This document shows, in pieces, positions 23,397 through 31,834 of a DNA stretch of 36,987 nt (its first letter is position 1; every line of letters starts with the position of its first letter). Made by a program: the position numbers and the translations under genes. Origin of the DNA: Candidatus Altarchaeales archaeon WOR_SM1_SCG. GTDB taxonomy: Archaea; Altiarchaeota; Altiarchaeia; IMC4; WOR-SM1-SCG. Under the pieces are notes generated by a model. That model had not been told where the DNA came from, did no database searches, and saw nothing but the letters and a program-made list of their open reading frames with translations. The stretch covers positions 1 through 36,987 of the forward strand of contig MCBE01000300.1 of NCBI GenBank assembly GCA_001723845.1, read 5' to 3'.

Positions 23397-24560
23397 ATGA
23401 ACAATAATATGATTTCAGAAAGAGTTAAAAATGTCCCGTTTTCAGGGATAAGGAAGTTTTTTGAACTTGTGCAGGAGACAGAAGGAGTCGTTAGTTTAGG
23501 CGTGGGCGAGCCGGATTTCCCGACGCCTGAGCCGATAAAAGATGCGGGCATAAGGGCAATTGAGTCGGACCTGACAGCATATACATCAAACTACGGCATT
23601 CCTGAACTCAGGCAAAAAATTTCGGAAAAATTAAAAAATGAAAATAATATTTCAGCCGACCCGAAATCGGAGATTTTAATAACAACGGGAACAAGCGAAG
23701 CACTTGACATTGCGGTGCGTGCGATTTTAAATCCCGGCGAAGAAATTATAATCCCTGAGCCGAGTTATGTTGCTTACGGTCCGACAATCTGGTTTGCATC
23801 GGGAAATCCCGTTTCAATTCCAACAACCGAAGAAAACGAATTCAGCGTCCAGCCGGGCGACATAGCAGAAAAAATCACGGGAAAAACAAAAGCGGTGCTT
23901 ATCGCATCCCCGAACAACCCGACAGGAAGCATCATCCGGAAAAAAGATCTTGAAGAGATTGCAGACCTCGCGATTGAACATAATTTAATTATTATTTCCG
24001 ATGAAATTTACGAGAAATTAATTTACGATGATGAGAAACACTACAGCATCGCATCATTTAACGGCATGAAAGAGAGAACAATCACGATAAACGGGTTTTC
24101 AAAGTCGCACGCTTTCACTGGCTGGCGTATCGGTTATTCCTGCGCAAACCCGGAGATTACCGAAGCCATGATGAAAATCCACCAGTATGCAATGCTCTGC
24201 GCACCTTCAATTTCACAGCACGCCCTTCTAAAAAGTTTTGAATGCGGCGACTATGTTAAAGACATGATGAAGTCATACAACAGAAGGCGCCGCCTGCTTG
24301 TCGCGGGCTTGAATGATATACCTAAAATTTCATGCATCATGCCAAAGGGAGCGTTTTATGCTTTCCCGAACATAAAGGAAACAGGTTTAACTTCGGATGA
24401 ATTTGCAGAGAAATTATTAAAAGAGGTTGGAGTTGCGGTTGTTCCCGGAAGCGTGTTTGGAAAAAGCGGTGAAGGTTACATCAGGTGTTCTTATTCCGTT
24501 TCCAGAGAGACGATAAACGAGGCATTGAAAAAAATTCGTGAATTTGCTGAAGGGTTATGA
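23397..24560 (+). CDS. PLP-dependent class I/II aminotransferase
   Basis: The 387-residue protein has the fold-type I aminotransferase motifs: 'GVGEPDFPTPEPI' near residue 35, 'SPNNPTG' with Asn173, 'SDEIY' with Asp202, the Schiff-base Lys236 in 'GFSKSHAFTGWRIGY', and the substrate-carboxylate Arg near 'GYIRCSYSVS'. It is of the aspartate/alanine/aromatic aminotransferase group (family Igamma); the substrate cannot be fixed by reading. The track ORF begins at a TTG at 23340, but the added 'MLKLRLNLIIHILK' is not family-like, so the ATG at 23397 is chosen. Regulation by the divergent Lrp protein is likely. Confidence 0.9.
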   Translation: MNNNMISERVKNVPFSGIRKFFELVQETEGVVSLGVGEPDFPTPEPIKDAGIRAIESDLTAYTSNYGIPELRQKISEKLKNENNISADPKSEILITTGTSEALDIAVRAILNPGEEIIIPEPSYVAYGPTIWFASGNPVSIPTTEENEFSVQPGDIAEKITGKTKAVLIASPNNPTGSIIRKKDLEEIADLAIEHNLIIISDEIYEKLIYDDEKHYSIASFNGMKERTITINGFSKSHAFTGWRIGYSCANPEITEAMMKIHQYAMLCAPSISQHALLKSFECGDYVKDMMKSYNRRRRLLVAGLNDIPKISCIMPKGAFYAFPNIKETGLTSDEFAEKLLKEVGVAVVPGSVFGKSGEGYIRCSYSVSRETINEALKKIREFAEGL

Positions 24561-24562
24561 AA

Positions 24563-25747
24563 TTATGTCACAATTTTCTCAAGACAATTTTTCCCGGGAG
24601 CATTTTTATCTTTCTCAATTGCATTTTTAATTTCCAATGCAACCCTCTCGCCGACACTCATCGTGTCCTTATACAGGTATCCTGAATAAGGCGTGAATTT
24701 CGTTCCCGGCGATCCTTGAACGCGCATGCTTATGTCAAAACAGACGAACTTCTCCTTTGGAGGTCCGGGGGTTAAAGCACACTGTAAAGCAAAAGGTCCG
24801 ATAATTCCCGGGGGGTATTCCTGTTTCGCAATTTTTACAAATTTCTCGCCTAATTCAAAGACCTGCTCAAGAAGTGATTCCTTGATTGTGCAGGCGATGT
24901 GACCTGCTTCAATTGCCTGGATTCCTTTGTATTCCAGCAATTCTTTTTGCTGGGGTGCGGGAAGCCGCAAAATGCCATCAAGATTGGTCTGCCTCCGGGT
25001 GTCTGTTCCAAGCAGTTCAAGTTCGTCATTTACGGGAGAATAGAAAAAATTTAAATTAAATTGGGCGCCGTCAATGAATTCTTCAATTACTGCTTCTTTT
25101 AATGCTTCTTTGGTTATTTTCCCCTCTTTTATCATTTCTCTTGATTTATCTTTATATTCAGCATAAGATGATGCAAAAAAGAATGCCCTCTCGTAAGTTC
25201 TTTCTGCTTCAGCAACTTTAACAATAACCAACCTATCAATAGGTTCAGTTTCAAATTGCCAGTTCTGGTATGGATCCCTATGAATAAGGTCATAAGTTTT
25301 CGGGTAAGGAATCCCCCCCTTCTCCATTAAATCATACTGGTTGTTTTCAACATATCTTTCCTCTGCCCTCAGCATACTTCTTGATCCAAATAACGGAACC
25401 TTAAATTCATTTTCAATTTTTTCAAACCCGACATAGACCTCAAACGACCTGTGCGGGAGAAAAATTGTGTTTTTATTTTGCATCCGTTCAATAACTTCGG
25501 GGTTTGTGATTTCAGAGAATTTATTTAAAATTATTGTTTCGTCAACAACGCCTTTTCCTTCTCTTGACTTAAAGTATTTATCGTAGGTTTTCTCTCTTCC
25601 CTTCTGGCATACGACAAGCGTTTTAAAGCCGTGTTTTTTTGCCCCGCTGCAAATGTCAAGCGCGGAATGGGAGCCTAAAATCCCTATTGTTATGTTGCTT
25701 TTGTCGTATTTTTCCAGGATTTCATCTATTTCTTGTTTTTTAATCAT
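24563..25747 (-). CDS. purP: FAICAR synthetase (formate-AICAR ligase) PurP
   Basis: The 394-residue protein matches archaeal PurP: an N-terminal preATP-grasp domain ('ITIGILGSHSALDICSGAKKHGFKTLVVCQKGREKTY') and an ATP-grasp C-terminal part. Recognisable segments include 'LPHRSFEVYVG', 'EEFIDGAQFNLNFFYSP', 'ELLGTDTRRQTN', 'PPGIIGPFALQ' and 'FVCFDISMRVQGSPG'. PurP makes FAICAR from AICAR, formate and ATP, the archaeal alternative to the folate-dependent PurH step. The gene is convergent with the aminotransferase, leaving only 2 nt between stops. A tRNA-Arg lies just upstream on the same strand. Confidence 0.92.
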   Translation of the reverse strand: MIKKQEIDEILEKYDKSNITIGILGSHSALDICSGAKKHGFKTLVVCQKGREKTYDKYFKSREGKGVVDETIILNKFSEITNPEVIERMQNKNTIFLPHRSFEVYVGFEKIENEFKVPLFGSRSMLRAEERYVENNQYDLMEKGGIPYPKTYDLIHRDPYQNWQFETEPIDRLVIVKVAEAERTYERAFFFASSYAEYKDKSREMIKEGKITKEALKEAVIEEFIDGAQFNLNFFYSPVNDELELLGTDTRRQTNLDGILRLPAPQQKELLEYKGIQAIEAGHIACTIKESLLEQVFELGEKFVKIAKQEYPPGIIGPFALQCALTPGPPKEKFVCFDISMRVQGSPGTKFTPYSGYLYKDTMSVGERVALEIKNAIEKDKNAPGKNCLEKIVT

Positions 25748-25762
25748 TTTTCATTATTTCAA

Positions 25763-25836
25763 CGGACCCGGCGGGATTTGAACCCGCGATCTCCGGATTA
25801 GAAGTCCGGTGCCCTATCCAACTAGGCTACGGGCCC
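25763..25836 (-). tRNA. tRNA-Arg (UCU)
   Basis: The reverse strand folds as a 74-nt tRNA: acceptor GGGCCCG/CGGGTCC with discriminator G, D arm GCCTAGTTGGATAGGGC, anticodon arm CCGGA-CTTCTAA-TCCGG with anticodon TCT, and T arm GCGGG-TTCAAAT-CCCGC. No intron is present and CCA is not encoded. It lies 15 nt upstream of purP on the same strand. Confidence 0.96.
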
Positions 25837-25950
25837 TTGCAATTAAATTATCATTTTCCTGTTTATTATTAAAATTAGATTTTCAATAATTTATTAAAGA
25901 AATTTATTGATTGATTTGTAATTTCTAATAAGTAACTGTTATTTTTCTAC

Positions 25951-26024
25951 GGGCCCATAGGGTAGCCTGGATATCCTTGGGGACTTCGGATCCCCAGACC
26001 CGGGTTCGAATCCCGGTGGGTCCG
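25951..26024 (+). tRNA. tRNA-Arg (UCG)
   Basis: The 74 nt fold with acceptor GGGCCCA/TGGGTCC and discriminator G, anticodon stem GGGGA/TCCCC around loop CTTCGGA (anticodon TCG), and T arm CCGGG-TTCGAAT-CCCGG. The D arm (GGGT...ATCC) is acceptable. It is encoded opposite to the tRNA-Arg(UCU) gene 114 nt away. Its 3' half is repeated twice downstream. Confidence 0.9.
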
Positions 26025-26246
26025 TAGTAATTATTATATAATTCATAAGTGGGTTGAACATTAAGTGAAAATACGCTCCGCGCTCGTCGGGAGCGTGACC
26101 CGACGGGGACTTCGGATCCCCAGACCCGGGTCCGAATCCCGGTGGGTCCGTAGTAATTATTATACAATTCATAAGTGGGTTGGGGCGAGGCGAAAATACG
26201 CTCCGCGCTCGTCGGGGGGATCCGGGTTAGAATCCCGGTGAGTCCG
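25979..26246 (+). repeat. Tandem array of tRNA-Arg 3' halves
   Basis: The 3' part of tRNA-Arg(UCG), from 'ggggacttcgg' to 'ggtccg', plus its flank 'tagtaattattatataattcataagtgggtt', recurs at 26105 with one change in the T loop. A decayed third copy (T arm and acceptor only) lies at 26222-26246. The spacing between copies 1 and 2 is 126 bp. The spacers share 'gaaaatacgctccgcgctcgtcggg', which can form alternative hairpins. Truncated tRNA 3' ends are typical of attachment-site scars. Identical spacers favour tandem duplication of a single scar. No integrase gene is nearby. Confidence 0.85.
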
Positions 26247-26392
26247 TAAATTAATAATACAATTCCATTAGTTGATTACTTTAAATAGTTTCAATATTAA
26301 TGGTATTAAAGGGAAGAAATATTCGTTTTACCCGAGTGATGACATTTGGCTCGGTTAATCTCTTATTTAGCCGATAGTTATGTATTGAACTT

Positions 26393-26992
26393 ATGGATTA
26401 TTATAATTATGATATATCTGAAATGCACTTAGAATTAAGTATCTCAGAACTCAGAGAGAAACTAAAAGGAATTGAAGAGGGTTCAATTGTATTGTTGAAT
26501 TTTAATTCCCTGGATTATTCCGATCTAACTTTTGAAGCATTAGATTTCATGATAAATGAAAAAGGCGCGGGCATAACATATATTACGGCAAGCCGCCCTT
26601 ACAATTATCTTGCAAGTATTCTTGAGAATAAAAAAATTGATAAAGAAAATTTATTTTTTATTGACTGCATTACCCACATGGCAAATATCATGCCTGAAAA
26701 GAATGAAAAATGCGTTTTTATTGAAAACCCCGCCTCTCTTGAGGAAATGGGCATGCATACGGAGAGATTACTCGGGCAGCTTAAAACAGAAAATAAGTTC
26801 TTATTTATTGATTCGCTGTCAACGCTTTTGATGTATAACAACACGAACTCGCTGAAAGAATTTTCACATTTTTTAACCACCCGGCTGAGAATTAACGGCA
26901 TCGGCGGAATTTTTGTCGCGATAAAGGGGCTTTCGGATGAAGATGTCATTGAAACAATTGCGATGATGTGCGATAAAGTAATAGAAATATAA
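26393..26992 (+). CDS. KaiC/RecA-like protein lacking Walker A
   Basis: The 199-residue protein has the shape of a degenerate KaiC/RecA-superfamily ATPase core. A strand 'EGSIVLLNFNSLDYSDLTFEALDFMINEKGAGITYITASRPY' stands where the P-loop would be, and 'KFLFIDSLSTLLMYN' near residue 136 resembles Walker B. 'GIGGIFVAIKGLSDEDVIETIAMMCDKVIEI' is the usual terminal strand pattern. The GxxxxGKT motif is absent, so ATP hydrolysis is unlikely. Proteins of this type in archaea are thought to be regulatory. It lies 17 nt upstream of the yjbQ-like gene on the same strand. Confidence 0.65.
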   Translation: MDYYNYDISEMHLELSISELREKLKGIEEGSIVLLNFNSLDYSDLTFEALDFMINEKGAGITYITASRPYNYLASILENKKIDKENLFFIDCITHMANIMPEKNEKCVFIENPASLEEMGMHTERLLGQLKTENKFLFIDSLSTLLMYNNTNSLKEFSHFLTTRLRINGIGGIFVAIKGLSDEDVIETIAMMCDKVIEI

Positions 26993-27009
26993 TAAAAATT
27001 AATACCGGT

Positions 27010-27393
27010 ATGAAAGATTCAATAACCATTGTAACAGGGAAAAAAACAGAATTTGTTAACATAACACACAAAATTAATGAAATTATTGATTTTCCCGAAG
27101 GTGCGGTCTTAATTTTTACAAGGCACACAACAACCGGGCTTACGGTAAATGAAAATGAGAAGGGGCTTCTCTCTGATATGGAAAAATTTCTCATTAATTC
27201 AGTTCCTGAAGGAAATTACCTGCACAACAAAATAGATAATAATGCAAGTTCGCATCTTCGTTCCCTGCTGCTTGAGTGCAGTTTGGTTCTGCCGGTAAAA
27301 AACAGCAAACTTGACATTGGAACATGGCAGAGCGTTTTTCTCGCGGAACTTGACGGTCCGAGAACAAGAAGTGTTGTTGTCAGGAAATTTTAG
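27010..27393 (+). CDS. YjbQ/UPF0047 family protein
   Basis: The 127-residue protein carries all UPF0047 landmarks: 'RHTTTGLTVNENE' near residue 38, 'NNASSHLRSLLLECSLVLPV' near residue 77, and 'LDIGTWQSVFLAELDGPRTR' near residue 102. The conserved His, Asn and Glu residues form the proposed metal/phosphate site. Members can make thiamine phosphate from HMP-PP and THZ-P as a side activity; the physiological role is unsettled. The gene follows the KaiC-like gene closely and probably shares its transcript. Confidence 0.9.
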   Translation: MKDSITIVTGKKTEFVNITHKINEIIDFPEGAVLIFTRHTTTGLTVNENEKGLLSDMEKFLINSVPEGNYLHNKIDNNASSHLRSLLLECSLVLPVKNSKLDIGTWQSVFLAELDGPRTRSVVVRKF

Positions 27394-27446
27394 TTAATTT
27401 TTGTAAAATTTTGACTTTAATTTAAATTAAATAATAATTATTTATT

Positions 27447-28105
27447 ATGAAAGCAAACACCATAATTCAAAAAATTATTGACGGCAACAATGAATTTATG
27501 GAAAAACACGACAAAGATTATTTTGATTCCCACGGGGACTCCCAGCACCCGTTCATAACACTTGTTTCATGCTCGGATTCAAGAGTCCAGCCGGATGTGC
27601 TGCTGCCCGATGCAATAAATAAGATATTTGAAATTGAAAACATCGGCAACCAGATCTGTCAGGCGAGGGCTCGGTTGATTACGGTGTTTTGCACCTGAAA
27701 ACCCCGGTACTCATGGTTCTCGGGCATTCTGACTGCGGGGCAATAAAAGCAGTTATGGCGGGGTATGAAAATGAGCCGGAGAGCATTAAAACCGAACTTG
27801 ACAACCTGAAGCCTGCTCTTTTGTCAGCCGGTTCAAAAGATGATTTTGAAAAAGCACTGGTCGGAAATATCCGGAAAAATGTTGATTTCCAGATTAATGT
27901 TGCTGTTGGAAAATACAGGGATTTAATTAAAGAAGAAAAACTTACGGCTATAGGAGCGTTCTATGACTTCAAGAATGACTTTGGTAAAGGACGAGGCAAA
28001 CTCTTAATAATGAATGTCAACGGCAAGACAGATGAAAATAAAATCAAAAATTCACATGTTTTTGAAGATGTACGCGAGGAGGATATTATAGTGAGGAGGG
28101 TTTAA
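27447..28105 (+). pseudogene. Beta-class carbonic anhydrase, frameshifted
   Basis: Two overlapping ORFs (27447-27698 and 27689-28105) together form one beta-carbonic anhydrase of about 218 residues. The first half has 'LVSCSDSRVQPD' (zinc Cys and the Asp-Arg dyad) and '..IENIGNQI'. The second frame gives '..GSVDYGVLHLKTPVLMVLGHSDCGAIKAVMAGY' with the zinc His and Cys. The expected 'Q..EGS.DYGV' join falls near 27660-27675, so a single base is missing there. All catalytic residues are present across the two frames. It is either a recent inactivating mutation or a sequence error. The enzyme would interconvert CO2 and bicarbonate. Confidence 0.85.
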
Positions 28106-28173
28106 GATTAAAATCATATCCTGATTAAAATATCCGGAAAAATTTTTTCAACGCTTTCATCTAATATTATTTA

Positions 28174-29292
28174 ATGACACCCACTCTTACCGAAATCCAA
28201 GAAGGAACAACAAAACTCCTCGTTCCCGTTGAAGAGAAGTTATTGAAGAAAAATCCTGTTTTTTATAATCCCGAGATGGAGTTCTCAAGAGACATTTCGG
28301 TTGCTGCGACAAGAGTTTTAAAGCCGGAAAATTTCTGTGATTTGCTCTGTGCGTCAGGTGCAAGGGGTGTTAGAATTGCGAACGAAACAGGAACACCTGT
28401 TATTGCCAATGATATAAATCCTCTTGCTTATGAATTAATTAAAAAAAATATTTCCTTGAATAATTTAAATGATACGAAAATTATTGCATCAAACCTGAAC
28501 GCTCAAGAACTTCTCACCGGGAAAAATTACGACTTCATTGATGTTGACCCCTTCGGAAGCCCGGTGCATTTTACGGACTCGCTCTTTCGTTCAATAAAAA
28601 ACAGGGGAACACTTGCAATTACCGCGACAGACACAGCCGCCCTGTGCGGGACATACCCCAAGGCATGCAGGCGAAAATACGACTCGCAAATTTTTCACAC
28701 CGAATATTACAATGAACTCGGGCTGCGTGTTTTAATTGGTTTTGCTACAAGAAATTCATTGAAATACGACACCGGGATTACGCCGTTATTTTCACACTGC
28801 ACAAGGCACTATTTCAGGATGTATTTAAGAGTGCGGCGCGGCAGTAAATATGTAAATGAAAATTTAAAAAATATAAAATATATTCAGCACTGCTTTTCCT
28901 GCCTGAAAAGAGTTTACAGGAATTTAGATGAACTAAAAGAAAATTGTTCCTGCGGCGGAAAATTTAATACGGCAGGACCGCTCTGGTCAGGTAATTTTGC
29001 AGATGCAGAATTTTGCGAGGACCTGGCAGCAGAAATTGAAAGCGGAATTTTCAATACAAAAGGCGAGGCACAAAAAATAATTTCAAAAATTAAAGAAGAG
29101 CAGGAAATCCATGTTCCTTACTATGACATTCATAAAATCTGCAAGAAATTAAAAGTTCCTTCCCCGGGAATGGAAAAATTAACGCAAAATTTCAGGGAAA
29201 ATAATTTTAAAATTTCAAGAACGCATTTTTCAGGCACGGGAATCAGGACGGATGCAGGAATCAATGAAATTAAGGAATTTATAATAAATTAG
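28174..29292 (+). CDS. trm1: tRNA (guanine26-N2)-dimethyltransferase
   Basis: The 372-residue protein matches archaeal Trm1. It begins with 'IQEGTTKLLVP' and 'FYNPEMEFSRDISV', has the SAM-binding 'LLCASGARGVRIANE', and carries the catalytic 'DVDPFGSPVHF' near residue 123. 'ITATDTAALCGTYPKACRRKY' follows, and zinc-type cysteines are seen in the C-terminal domain ('CFSCLKRV', 'CSCGGKF'). It forms m2,2G at position 26 of tRNAs. The last 14 nt overlap the convergent membrane-peptidase-like gene. Confidence 0.95.
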   Translation: MTPTLTEIQEGTTKLLVPVEEKLLKKNPVFYNPEMEFSRDISVAATRVLKPENFCDLLCASGARGVRIANETGTPVIANDINPLAYELIKKNISLNNLNDTKIIASNLNAQELLTGKNYDFIDVDPFGSPVHFTDSLFRSIKNRGTLAITATDTAALCGTYPKACRRKYDSQIFHTEYYNELGLRVLIGFATRNSLKYDTGITPLFSHCTRHYFRMYLRVRRGSKYVNENLKNIKYIQHCFSCLKRVYRNLDELKENCSCGGKFNTAGPLWSGNFADAEFCEDLAAEIESGIFNTKGEAQKIISKIKEEQEIHVPYYDIHKICKKLKVPSPGMEKLTQNFRENNFKISRTHFSGTGIRTDAGINEIKEFIIN

Positions 29293-29788
29293 CGATTTTT
29301 TCAAAAATCCCTGACAAGCCGATTAATAAAACCAATAGCGTTGCCATAAGAACAATTGGCAGGAAGGGATACGCCTTCTTTTTAAGCCCCCTGAACTTGC
29401 CGGAAAGAACGGGAGCAAGAATTTTATCCGTGAGGTAGAGAATTATATAATAAATTACGATGTAGAACGGATTTAGCAGTGCGGCGGCGGCAGAAATTGC
29501 GGCAACATCCGCTTTTGCAAGCGAAAATATTTTACCGACTTTTCGCGAGGATAAGACAGCAAAGCCCGCGATAAGAATCCATTTCAGGGCAAGAATGTTC
29601 GGGTCGCTTTTAGTGTAAACATCATATAAAAACATTATCAATATGAAACCGAGCCAGACCTCAAGAAATTCCCGCTGTGCAGAAAGCCGCTTAAGGTCGC
29701 TTAACGATGCAACCGTGAATGTACCAAGCAGGAAAAATAAACCGTAAATTTGCGCTGCTGCCAGGTGGATTGAAAGGTATTCAAGCAT
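29279..29788 (-). CDS. Possible A24-type prepilin peptidase
   Basis: The 169-residue protein has about five or six membrane segments. Two Asp residues are placed as in the archaeal A24 preflagellin/prepilin peptidases: 'VASLSDLKRL' after the first segment (about residue 31) and 'SLAKADVAAIS' (about residue 93), the latter usually G-x-x-D in the family. It could process class III signal peptides of pilins or archaellins. The basic 'KFRGLKKKAYPFLP' near the C-terminus is also common in this group. No pilin gene is nearby. A different polytopic membrane protein remains possible. Confidence 0.5.
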   Translation of the reverse strand: MLEYLSIHLAAAQIYGLFFLLGTFTVASLSDLKRLSAQREFLEVWLGFILIMFLYDVYTKSDPNILALKWILIAGFAVLSSRKVGKIFSLAKADVAAISAAAALLNPFYIVIYYIILYLTDKILAPVLSGKFRGLKKKAYPFLPIVLMATLLVLLIGLSGIFEKIANLL

Positions 29789-29963
29789 TTTAATTAATTT
29801 TTATTTAATTCTTAAATTTTGATTTTATTAAACAATGCTTACGCTAATCAACATTCAAAAATTCATATTATTCTTAAAAAATTATGGACAATCTACCGGA
29901 CAATTATCTGCGGTTTCTCCACGCTCGCAGTTATAGTTTCCACAGCATGCTTTCTCGCAATTT

Positions 29964-31640
29964 TTACCAGCAATCCGGGCAAGTCGCATCTTCCTTTATT
30001 AGATTACATTTACCATTACATACACCCTTGAAACAGTTGAGGCACGGATCCGCTTCTGGACAGTCTACATCTGTTTTACTGGTACATTCCGGTCCACAAC
30101 ATCCATCATTCAAACCACAATCTTTCCATATATTGCTACACAAAGCTGAACACGTTCCTCCAGAGAAACAAGTGTCTACTGTACATTCATTTATGTCATC
30201 ACAGCCCAATTCTTCTGTACAAGCCGCCGCACTACATACTCCTCCACAACAAATTCCTCCTGTGCATGCGGTATCATCTGCGTTTGTATTTTCACAATAA
30301 GAAATGGTCGTTCCCGGATTTACACAAGCATCTGTTGTACATTCATTAGCATCGTCACATTCCGTGTCTGAGGAACAAACTACAGTAGGTACATAGTAAT
30401 TAACTGCACCATAAGCATCAACTATTCCTGCTCCATAGTTATCAGATGTACAATCAACCACACCTATCCAATACATTGGCCCTCTTTTTTTCACAACACC
30501 ATAGCATGTGGATTCTGGATTAATAGGGTCTGCTGTTTCATAAAGTGCTGTCTTTATTTGATCTACCGTTAAACTGGAATCACGTTGTAACATCAATGCT
30601 ACTGTTCCTGAAACATGTGGTGTTGACATTGATGTTCCCCCCCAATAATCATATCCATCAATTATTGATGAATAAATAATTACTCCTGGAGCCACTATAT
30701 CTAATGAAGGTCCAAAATTGCTGAAATCTGCCATAAGACCATTTTTATCAACTGCGCCAACTGCTATAGCTCCCGATGCACATGCTGGGCTGCTAACAAA
30801 AAATCTGTCATTTCCTGATGCTACTGCCACAGTAATTCCCTGATTTACTACCCAATTCACTTTAGCTGCTAATGGATCACTATCGCAGTTTTCTCCTGCA
30901 AAGTTTCCACCACCTATGCTAATGCTCATCACTTTTGCATCTGTCAATACTGCTGATTCCATCGCTGCCATCATGTCACTTTCATAACATGAGCCACCTG
31001 CACTGCATACCTTATACATGTAGATTCCTGCACCAGGTGCTACACCTTTTGCATTAGCATCCACACCATTTGCTGTTATTATCCCTGAAACATGTGTTCC
31101 ATGTCCATGGTCATCTTCACAAGCTGTTGGTCCGGCTACACATGCTGCGTCTATACATGATTCACATCCTACAATACTGTCAATTAGTTCAGGATGGTCA
31201 GTGTCAATTCCTGTGTCTAGAACAGCTACATTTACTCCTGTTCCATCAATACCTTGTGCCCAGGCATCATCAGCATGTATCTGTACATCCGCTCCTAAGT
31301 CTACTATGTGAAATATCCTGTCTTCTCTAACATTTTTTAATCCTGTAGATACGCCTGCTGGACATTTCAACACTGTTGCATCATTCAATTCATGCACAAT
31401 CTCACACCCCTTCAATCTAAAAATAAGTTTGTCTATGATAGAAGTTGTTGGTGCTATCACTCTTTCAATCACTGGAAAAGAATCTATAGCGTGTTCTGAC
31501 ACTTCAACTGCTGTATTGGACGGTATAACTATTGCATCTTCTTTGATCACGCCTCCTGCAATTGTAATCCCACAAACCATCAAAACCGCTATTAATAAAC
31601 CCAAAACCACATAATTAATTTTTGTTTTCATTTTTTTCAT
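29964..31640 (-). CDS. Secreted subtilisin-like serine protease, Cys-rich tail
   Basis: The 558-residue protein has an N-terminal signal or anchor ('KINYVVLGLLIAVLMVCGITIAGG') and a propeptide to about residue 130. The S8 catalytic domain follows, with Asp in 'VNVAVLDTGIDTDHP', His in 'DDHGHGTHVSGI' and Ser in 'GGTSMSTPHVSGTVALML'. The C-terminal ~130 residues form a cysteine-rich region with repeats such as 'CDDANECTTDACVNPG' and 'CDDINECTVDTCFSGG', which probably form disulfides or bind metal. An extracellular or surface-attached protease is likely. All triad residues are present. The upstream 190-nt region is extremely AT-rich and contains a 27-bp direct repeat. Confidence 0.9.
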   Translation of the reverse strand: MKKMKTKINYVVLGLLIAVLMVCGITIAGGVIKEDAIVIPSNTAVEVSEHAIDSFPVIERVIAPTTSIIDKLIFRLKGCEIVHELNDATVLKCPAGVSTGLKNVREDRIFHIVDLGADVQIHADDAWAQGIDGTGVNVAVLDTGIDTDHPELIDSIVGCESCIDAACVAGPTACEDDHGHGTHVSGIITANGVDANAKGVAPGAGIYMYKVCSAGGSCYESDMMAAMESAVLTDAKVMSISIGGGNFAGENCDSDPLAAKVNWVVNQGITVAVASGNDRFFVSSPACASGAIAVGAVDKNGLMADFSNFGPSLDIVAPGVIIYSSIIDGYDYWGGTSMSTPHVSGTVALMLQRDSSLTVDQIKTALYETADPINPESTCYGVVKKRGPMYWIGVVDCTSDNYGAGIVDAYGAVNYYVPTVVCSSDTECDDANECTTDACVNPGTTISYCENTNADDTACTGGICCGGVCSAAACTEELGCDDINECTVDTCFSGGTCSALCSNIWKDCGLNDGCCGPECTSKTDVDCPEADPCLNCFKGVCNGKCNLIKEDATCPDCW

Positions 31641-31686
31641 CTCTTTAAATTTTAAATTTTATAAATTTTTATTGTTGTTATATATA

Positions 31687-31800
31687 ATATTATATATTCC
31701 ATCTTATTAAATAGTTTTAGAATTTTTACCTATTTTTTAATAATTTTATCAATTTCAAAGTATAAATTATATTATATTATATATTTCATCTTAATAAATA
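31687..31800. repeat. 27-bp direct repeat in subtilase promoter region
   Basis: 'atattatatattccatcttattaaata' (31687-31713) and 'atattatatatttcatcttaataaata' (31774-31800) differ at two positions and are spaced 87 bp apart. They occupy the gap between top6B and the subtilase gene, both on minus, so they could be a duplicated promoter or regulator-binding site for the protease gene. Confidence 0.6.
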
Positions 31801-31834
31801 TAATTTAAATTTTAAGAGAAATTTCAATTTAGTT

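Noticed and set aside
25925-26172. 80- and 77-aa ORFs 'YYGPTGIRTRVWGSEVP'
   Set aside because: These are translations of the tRNA-Arg gene and its duplicated 3' half, a classic false ORF.
27660-27700. Programmed frameshift in the carbonic anhydrase
   Set aside because: No slippery heptamer followed by a structure is evident and the family has no known recoding; mutation or sequence error is simpler.
29884-30300. 138-aa + strand ORF
   Set aside because: Antisense of the Cys-rich tail of the subtilase, whose catalytic motifs and signal peptide fix the coding strand.
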